NCBI GenBank assembly: GCA_959606905.1
Contig: CAUHML010000030.1
Location: 1-38,427, forward strand
DNA: 38,427 nt
Origin: an uncultured Bacteroides sp.
GTDB lineage: Bacteria > Bacteroidota > Bacteroidia > Bacteroidales > Bacteroidaceae
Reading direction: 5' to 3'
In this document: positions 32,682-38,427 of the stretch, one piece after another
Position numbering within the stretch: the stretch's first letter is position 1
Layout: every line of letters starts with the position of its first letter
Notes under the pieces: generated by a model
The model's database searches: none
What the model saw: only the letters and a program-made list of their open reading frames with translations
Told to the model about the DNA's origin: nothing
Program-made: the position numbers and the translations under genes

Positions 32682-35264
32682 ATGAATGTGAAATTAAAAA
32701 GGGAAAGTCGATTATTGATTATGGCTATAACCAGTGTAGCTTTGTTTGTGCATATTGTAGTGATTTGTGCAGCTAGTACAAGAGAGGTTGTTGCCAATAA
32801 AGAATTTGTTTGGTATAATGGTAAACGTCCTATTACTTATTCCTTGCCTGGATCTGTTTCTCCAGTAGTGACGGTAGCACTGGATATGTTTAAGGGTGAC
32901 ATGCAACAGGTGACGGGGGTATTACCTCAAAAAACTCTTTTCGGAACGGCGGTTATTAATATTATTCAGTTGGATAAAAACAAGTCTATCCTAAGAGATC
33001 TCCGTAAAGACGGAATCCCGGTGGATAGTATTGTTGCCAGAAAAGACGCTTTTTTTATAAAGATAAGAGAAAATCAGTTGTTGGTTGTAGGAAGTGACGG
33101 TCGGGGAACTGCTTACGGCATACTTGAACTTTCCCGCTTGGCAGGAGTGTCTCCATGGGTATGGTGGGGAGATGTAACACCGATGAGAAAAGAGCGATTG
33201 ACCCTTCCGGCTGATTATTCTACTTTTCAGAGTCCATCGGTAGAGTATCGTGGAATCTTTTTAAATGATGAAGACTGGAGCTTGCAGCCTTGGAGCTGGA
33301 AAAACTTTGAACCGTCTGATATAAAAGGACGTATTGGTGCACGTACTTATAAAGAAATCTTCAAATTGCTGATGCGCCTTCGTGCCAATGCTATTTGGCC
33401 GGGAATGCATGGAATTACGACTCCGTTCTACTTTGTGCCGGGAGCTAAAGAAGCAGCTGACAGTTGCGGCATTCTCATCGGTACTTCGCATTGCGAGCCA
33501 ATGATGCGCAATAATGTAGGTGAATGGAAAGTCAATGAACGGGGTGACTATAATTACATAACAAACCGTGAAGGGGTACAATCCTATTGGATAGAACGGC
33601 TGAAAGAGGCTGGACCTTATGAAAATTTCTACACCATGGGTATGAGAGGTATTCACGACAGTGGAATGGAAGGGGTCAAGACCCTTCAGGAAAAGACCGA
33701 TGCACTGCAACAGGTTATTGACGACCAGCGCAAGTTATTATCGAAGTATGTAGATAAAGATGTGGAGAAAATTCCCCAGGCTTTTGTCCCCTATAAAGAA
33801 GTGCTTCAAATAATGGAGAATGGCTTGCAACTGCCGGAAGACATCACTTTGATATGGTGTGATGACAACTATGGCTATATGACCCGTTTAAGTGACAAGG
33901 AACAGCAAAAGCGTAACGGAGGTGCCGGAGTGTATTATCATCTCAGTTATTGGGGGCGTCCGCATGACTATATGTGGTTATGCACTACCCAGCCGGGATT
34001 GATTTATAGTGAAATGAAACAGGCATACGATTGCAATGCCCGCCGTTTGTGGGTGGTTAATGTGCACGATTTGAAACCCGCGGCATACGATTTGGAACTC
34101 TTTCTGGATATGGCATGGAATATCAATTCCGTATCTCCATCTACTCTTGTGGAGCATCAGAAGAGCTGGCTTTGCCGCGAATTTGGCAAAGAAGCAGGAG
34201 AAAAATTATTGCCTGCCATGTTAGAGTTTTATCGCCTGTGCGGCATCCGTAAACCGGAATTTATGGGTTGGAACCAAGTGGAGCTGGACAAGAAAAAATA
34301 TACCAAAGGCTGGTCTCCGGTTAAAAATACGGACTTTAGCTTAACCGAATTCGGCGGCGAACTGGATCGTTATCTGGAATCCTATGAAGCCATTAAAGAG
34401 ATTTTATCGGAAGTGGAACCAATGATTCCTCAGGAACGCAAAGATGCTTTCTTTGCCCAAATTAAGTATCCTGTATTTGGCGCTGCTGCCATGAGCACAA
34501 AGATGCTGGAGGCACAAAGAGCACGTTGCATCTCTCCGGGAAGCTGCGACACGACTTTATGGACCCGCGAAAGTCAATTAATGGCTGCCTGTGCCAAAAG
34601 CATTAAAGCTTACCAGGAAATCCGCGATTTGACAGATTACTATAACAATGAACTGGCAGATGGCAAATGGAAATACTCCATGTGCCATAATCCGCGGGAT
34701 TTATATGTGTTCTATCCGCCTAAAATTCCCATATGGCTGACAGATAAGGAAATAGAGAAATATGCTTCTTTTAGAAGACCAAAATCGTTACCTTTGGAGG
34801 AAGTGGCTAAGGATCATTGTATTGTTTCTAATGCTTGCGATTATACAAGCGCATCCAAAGGGGTCGTGACGATTCAATCATTGGGACATAGTATGAATGC
34901 TGTTTCCGTACCAAAGGGAAAGTCAATTACTTTTGAGTTTGATTGTTTATGGGATGGAGAGGCGATACTGCGCACTGCCGTAATCCCGACACAACCTAAT
35001 GATAAAGGAGATATTCGTTTCAGTGTTAGTATAGATGGTGAAAAGCCTCGGATATGTTCTATTAAAGAGCCGTTTCGTTCGGAAGGATGGAAACAGAATG
35101 TACTCCGTGGACAGGCTGTTCGTGAAACTGGTCATCAATTGACGAAAGGAAAGCATACTTTATCCATCACTGCTTTGGATGATCATGTCCTGATAGATCA
35201 ATGGATGATTGATTTCAAACCAGACAGAATGTTCTATGTATTTCCAGTTCAACCAACCTATTAA
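32682..35264 (+). CDS. GH115 family alpha-glucuronidase
   Basis: Family 115 enzymes remove alpha-1,2-linked glucuronic or 4-O-methylglucuronic acid from xylan-type chains, including internal positions. The 860-aa protein has a signal or anchor segment (about 11-31) and an N-terminal domain with GSDGRGTAYGILELSR (about 137-152), typical of GH115. The catalytic barrel carries the conserved stretches FLNDEDW (about 194-199), GTSHCEPM (about 267-274), MGMRGIHDSGME (about 319-330) and WCDDNYGYMTR (about 392-402). The C-terminal part (about 700-860) matches the GH115 C-terminal beta domain. It follows susD2 by 97 bases and is followed 6 bases later by GH2. No xylanase is present, so glucuronic acid removal from a non-xylan side chain remains possible. 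Confidence 0.92.
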   Translation: MNVKLKRESRLLIMAITSVALFVHIVVICAASTREVVANKEFVWYNGKRPITYSLPGSVSPVVTVALDMFKGDMQQVTGVLPQKTLFGTAVINIIQLDKNKSILRDLRKDGIPVDSIVARKDAFFIKIRENQLLVVGSDGRGTAYGILELSRLAGVSPWVWWGDVTPMRKERLTLPADYSTFQSPSVEYRGIFLNDEDWSLQPWSWKNFEPSDIKGRIGARTYKEIFKLLMRLRANAIWPGMHGITTPFYFVPGAKEAADSCGILIGTSHCEPMMRNNVGEWKVNERGDYNYITNREGVQSYWIERLKEAGPYENFYTMGMRGIHDSGMEGVKTLQEKTDALQQVIDDQRKLLSKYVDKDVEKIPQAFVPYKEVLQIMENGLQLPEDITLIWCDDNYGYMTRLSDKEQQKRNGGAGVYYHLSYWGRPHDYMWLCTTQPGLIYSEMKQAYDCNARRLWVVNVHDLKPAAYDLELFLDMAWNINSVSPSTLVEHQKSWLCREFGKEAGEKLLPAMLEFYRLCGIRKPEFMGWNQVELDKKKYTKGWSPVKNTDFSLTEFGGELDRYLESYEAIKEILSEVEPMIPQERKDAFFAQIKYPVFGAAAMSTKMLEAQRARCISPGSCDTTLWTRESQLMAACAKSIKAYQEIRDLTDYYNNELADGKWKYSMCHNPRDLYVFYPPKIPIWLTDKEIEKYASFRRPKSLPLEEVAKDHCIVSNACDYTSASKGVVTIQSLGHSMNAVSVPKGKSITFEFDCLWDGEAILRTAVIPTQPNDKGDIRFSVSIDGEKPRICSIKEPFRSEGWKQNVLRGQAVRETGHQLTKGKHTLSITALDDHVLIDQWMIDFKPDRMFYVFPVQPTY

Positions 35265-35270
35265 TGTAGC

Positions 35271-38120
35271 ATGAATTGTATGAAGAAAATTATTGGACTG
35301 TTCATTATTTTATTATGCTTTTGCACGACAAAAGCTCAACAGACAGAAGTGAGGTATCTTTCCGGTACAGGACCGGATCATACTGTGAAGTGGAATTTCT
35401 GGTGCTCTTCAGGTATGAACTCTCAAAAGTGGAGCAAGATAGATGTTCCGTCTTGCTGGGAACAGCAAGGTTTTGGAGGCTATACCTACGGGCGCTATTA
35501 TATTTATAAGGAACACGAGAAAGAAAAGCAATATGATGCCTACAGGGAACATGATTTTTGCGATGAATACGGCATCTATCGTCATTGTTTTGATGTTCCG
35601 GACACTTGGAAAGGCAAACAGATAAGTATTGTATTTGAAGGTGTTATGACTGATGCTGAAGTGAAAATCAACGATGTCATCGCTGGCCCTGTTCATCAGG
35701 GATCATTCTATCGTTTTTCTTATGATATCACGGACAGACTGAAATTCGGGAAAACGAATTTGATGGAAGTGACGGTGAAGAAGCAGTCGGCTGATAAATC
35801 AGTTAATGCAGCGGAGCGCCGGGCTGACTGGTGGCTTTTCGGAGGTATCTATCGTCCTGTATATCTGACGGCAAAGCCTCGCACGCAAATAGAACATATA
35901 GCGGTGGATGCCCGTGCTGACGGTACGTTGCACACAGATGTATATTTGAAAAATATTTCCAAAGGACAACAATTGGAACTGTCGCTCATTTCCTGTGATT
36001 CACAGCTTCCTATAGGGCGGCAGGTATGCGGGCTTTCGACGGAAGAGAAACAGATACTTACCACACATTGGAACAATATCAGGACATGGGATCCTGAACA
36101 TCCCAACCTTTACCGACTCACGATGCGTCTTCTTTCCACAACAGGAGATGTTGTGCACGAGATTACGGAGCGCATAGGATTCCGTACCATTGAATTCCGT
36201 CCTGAAGATGGCGTATATCTGAACGGTACTCGTCTTTTAGTGAAGGGGATTAACCGTCATTGCTTTGATCCGGAAACAGGTAGGACAATCAGCCGGGAAC
36301 TCAGTCTGAAGGATGCTTTGCTCATTAAGCAGATGAATATGAATGCCGTGCGTTCACATTATCCACCAGATACTCATTTTTTAGAGGCGTGTGATTCCAT
36401 AGGTCTTCTTTATCTCAATGAATTATGTGGTTGGCAGAATAGCTATAGCACTGAAATAGCAGAAAAGTTACTGCCTGAGATGATATTTCGTGATGTGAAT
36501 CACCCGTGTATCTTTGTTTGGGCAAATGGTAACGAAGGAGGATGGAATACTGCTGTTGACAATCGTTTTGCCGACTATGATCCGCAGAAACGTCACGTCA
36601 TTCATCCGTGGGCGGATTTCAATGGCTTGGATACACGTCATTACCCTAATGGTACGGATAACATGTATCGGTTGGAACGCGGGCATAAGGTTTTTATGAT
36701 GACGGAGTTCCTGCATGGCCTCTATGACCGTGGACAGGGTGCAGGCCTCAAAGGACTATGGTCAAAGTTTAAGGCAAATCCACTTTTTGCCGGTGGCTTC
36801 CTTTGGGCATATGTGGATGAAGCTGTCCGCCGTACAGATACCGGACAAATGGACACTTACGGTCCTAATGCTCCCGATGGTATTGTGGGGGCAAATCGCG
36901 AAAAAGAAGGCAGTTTTTATACTGTTCGGGAGGTATGGTCACCCATTCAAATACATCCATTAAAAATAACTTCTTCTTTCAAAGGAGATTTTTATGTAAC
37001 TAACGATTACTTATTCAGCAACTTAAGCGAATGCCGGATGAAGTGGAAGGTAATGCGTTTACCTATTCCACAGGTGTCCGACAGCCCCATCTGCTTAGCG
37101 GAGGGCGGCGTACTGTTACCTGCGATTCAGCCTGGCGAGAAGGGGATAGCCCACTTTGATTTGCCTGAGAAATTCTTCAATGGAGACATCTTGGAATTGG
37201 AAGCCTACAATGTAGCGGGAGATATGATATGTAATTGGACGTTTCCTATCAAGAATAACCGTAAGTACTTTATAGAATACAGGTATTTACAACCGACAAC
37301 AACTGCTACTGCCAGATATCAGACAGACGACAATAGTGTTACACTGATAGCGAATGGAGTTACAGCAACATTCAACAAAGCGAATGGTAATTTGGTAGAA
37401 GTGAAGAACGGTAGCAAGATCATACCATTGTCTGATGGTCCTCTCCCGGTCGGGATGAAGATGCTTTTCTGTTCTGCTAACCTAAAGATGCAAGGTGATA
37501 CTGCCATTTATACCGTAAAATATAAAGGTGCGGCCGACTCCATTGTCTGGAGAATGGCACCTGACGGATTGCTTGGAATGGATGCATTAGTGCTGAATTA
37601 CAGAGCAAAGAACAAGTTTGACGGTGTATACTTTGACCGTCCGGTTCTTAATTTCGGTTTTTCATTCTCTTTTCCTGAAAAGAACATCAGTGGGATGCGT
37701 TGGTTAGGCAAAGGTCCTTACCGGGTATGGAAGAACCGTATCGAAGGAACGAATTATGGTATTTGGCAGAAGGACTACAACAATACGGTGACGGGAGAAT
37801 ATTATCATCAGCTTATTTATCCGGAATTCAAAGGGTATCATGCAGATCTCTATTGGGCAACACTCCAATCAAAGACAACACCGATGACAGTTTATTCGGA
37901 AACTGACGGTATTTTCTTTCGCGTCTTCACTCCGGAGGAGCAGCGTGACCGTGAAAGCCGTGGAATATCAGTAAAGGAATATCCTGCTGGAGACCTTTCG
38001 TTCTTATTTGAAATTCCGGCTGTCAACTCTCAGGGGACAGGAGGAGAGGCTTCTTATATTAAAATTAATAAAGGGGATGATGGCTTTAGAATGAAGCTAT
38101 GGTTTGATTTCCGGAACTAG
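35271..38120 (+). CDS. GH2 family glycoside hydrolase (beta-galactosidase type)
   Basis: The 949-aa protein has a signal peptide ending near TKAQ (about 23). ATG 35271 is the first start after the GH115 stop; ATG 35280 (MKKIIGLFII) is equally plausible and loses three residues. The sugar-binding domain spans about 35-200 (DVPSCWEQQGFG, GIYRHCF, WLFGGIYRPVYL). An Ig-like domain and the TIM barrel (about 310-600) follow. Glu422 in WANGNEGGW is the acid/base and Glu479 in MMTEFLHG the nucleophile. A long C-terminal region (about 680-949) with LGKGPYRVWKNR resembles the beta-sandwich of large LacZ-type enzymes. It is far from the GH2 at 9216 in sequence. Last enzyme of the second module; galactosidase specificity is likely but inferred. 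Confidence 0.88.
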   Translation: MNCMKKIIGLFIILLCFCTTKAQQTEVRYLSGTGPDHTVKWNFWCSSGMNSQKWSKIDVPSCWEQQGFGGYTYGRYYIYKEHEKEKQYDAYREHDFCDEYGIYRHCFDVPDTWKGKQISIVFEGVMTDAEVKINDVIAGPVHQGSFYRFSYDITDRLKFGKTNLMEVTVKKQSADKSVNAAERRADWWLFGGIYRPVYLTAKPRTQIEHIAVDARADGTLHTDVYLKNISKGQQLELSLISCDSQLPIGRQVCGLSTEEKQILTTHWNNIRTWDPEHPNLYRLTMRLLSTTGDVVHEITERIGFRTIEFRPEDGVYLNGTRLLVKGINRHCFDPETGRTISRELSLKDALLIKQMNMNAVRSHYPPDTHFLEACDSIGLLYLNELCGWQNSYSTEIAEKLLPEMIFRDVNHPCIFVWANGNEGGWNTAVDNRFADYDPQKRHVIHPWADFNGLDTRHYPNGTDNMYRLERGHKVFMMTEFLHGLYDRGQGAGLKGLWSKFKANPLFAGGFLWAYVDEAVRRTDTGQMDTYGPNAPDGIVGANREKEGSFYTVREVWSPIQIHPLKITSSFKGDFYVTNDYLFSNLSECRMKWKVMRLPIPQVSDSPICLAEGGVLLPAIQPGEKGIAHFDLPEKFFNGDILELEAYNVAGDMICNWTFPIKNNRKYFIEYRYLQPTTTATARYQTDDNSVTLIANGVTATFNKANGNLVEVKNGSKIIPLSDGPLPVGMKMLFCSANLKMQGDTAIYTVKYKGAADSIVWRMAPDGLLGMDALVLNYRAKNKFDGVYFDRPVLNFGFSFSFPEKNISGMRWLGKGPYRVWKNRIEGTNYGIWQKDYNNTVTGEYYHQLIYPEFKGYHADLYWATLQSKTTPMTVYSETDGIFFRVFTPEEQRDRESRGISVKEYPAGDLSFLFEIPAVNSQGTGGEASYIKINKGDDGFRMKLWFDFRN

Positions 38121-38189
38121 ACCCGATAGCGTGTTTATTGCATAAATACCTATAAAGAGCTATTGCGTAGTATATATATTCTGTAAAAT

Positions 38190-38237
38190 GGGGGAAAAGA
38201 TTACCGATATCAGGTGATTGTTTCCCCCTTTCTTTTT
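38190..38237 (+). terminator. Rho-independent terminator at the end of the PUL
   Basis: GGGGGAAA (38190-38197) pairs with TTTCCCCC (38221-38228), with an inner ATTACC/GGTGAT stem, followed by TTTCTTTTT. It marks the 3' end of the susC2-GH2 operon. Confidence 0.85.
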
Positions 38238-38248
38238 ATAGAACTTTG
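38217..38248 (+). promoter_or_regulatory. Candidate promoter of the truncated 3' gene
   Basis: ATTG (38217-38220), a 20-base spacer and GAACTTTG (38241-38248, one mismatch to TAnnTTTG) precede the ATG at 38287 by 38 bases. The -33 would overlap the terminator stem. Confidence 0.3.
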
Positions 38249-38286
38249 CATTCCCAAAAATTAAGAATTTAGAATTATAGGCATTC

Positions 38287-38427
38287 ATGGTAAGAAGACA
38301 GTTACAAAGGATTAGTTTAGGATCCCTTTTTTTAATAATCGGAGCGATATCTATCTTTGCACAACCTAAGATAATGGTATCCGGTAAAGTGATATCCAAA
38401 GAAAAACAGGAAGTCGTAGATTTTGCG
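38287..38427 (+). CDS. Exported protein with carboxypeptidase-regulatory-like start, probable TonB-dependent/beta-barrel outer-membrane protein (5' fragment)
   Basis: The reading frame is open from ATG 38287 to the window end (47 codons). It starts MVRRQLQRISLGSLFLIIGA, a signal peptide ending near IFAQ, followed by PKIMVSGKVISKEKQEVVDFA. The VSGKV--KEKQEVVDFA pattern is the start of a CarboxypepD_reg-like domain. That domain is usually found at the N-terminus of Bacteroidetes TonB-dependent receptors and related outer-membrane beta-barrel proteins. It is separated from the PUL by a terminator, so it is probably an independent gene. Only the N-terminus is visible, so the class is tentative. 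Confidence 0.6.
   Translation, partial: MVRRQLQRISLGSLFLIIGAISIFAQPKIMVSGKVISKEKQEVVDFA

Overview
The window looks like a Bacteroidales chromosome, most likely Bacteroides or Phocaeicola. Several things point there: two SusC/SusD pairs, a hybrid two-component system (HTCS), -33/-7 promoters of the Bacteroides type (TTTG ... TAnnTTTG) with no strong Shine-Dalgarno sequences, AT-rich spacers, and many exported glycoside hydrolases. I cannot name the species. Almost the whole window is one composite polysaccharide utilization locus (PUL), flanked by two unrelated genes that are cut by the window edges.

Left edge: the first 16 codons of a DNA-3-methyladenine glycosylase I gene (tag, minus strand) with a near-perfect promoter. 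Next is a complete HTCS sensor/regulator on the minus strand (150-4145). A repeat-rich divergent intergenic region (4146-4397) follows, then susC1/susD1 (4398-9113) and a terminator-like hairpin. A plus-strand enzyme block runs from 9216 to 23890: GH2, a GH127-like enzyme, GH43, a GH146-type enzyme, a classical GH127, a GH43-like beta-propeller and a second GH146-type enzyme. After 11969 the genes are packed with gaps of 2-26 bases. A small hypothetical ORF and a terminator close this block.

The second module starts at 24506. It encodes an HTCS-shaped regulator that keeps the periplasmic propeller sensor, the membrane segment and the AraC DNA-binding domain, but lacks the histidine kinase and receiver domains. 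It is followed by susC2/susD2 (27538-32584), a GH115 alpha-glucuronidase and a second GH2 enzyme. A terminator at 38190-38237 ends the locus. The last 141 bases begin an exported protein resembling the N-terminus of a TonB-dependent or beta-barrel outer-membrane protein.

Inferred role: two SusCD transporters import oligosaccharides, and exo-acting enzymes remove beta-L-arabinofuranose (four enzymes of Pfam PF07944), alpha-L-arabinose or xylose (GH43), beta-galactose-type sugars (GH2) and (4-O-methyl)glucuronic acid (GH115). No endo-hydrolase, polysaccharide lyase or extra surface glycan-binding protein is visible. The target may therefore be a short, heavily branched plant glycan such as hydroxyproline-linked arabinosides, arabinogalactan-protein side chains or complex glucuronoarabinoxylan fragments. 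The substrate is inference, not proof. The most unusual items are the kinase-less regulator, the four divergent PF07944 enzymes, and the AAGGTGG repeats shared upstream of both susC genes.
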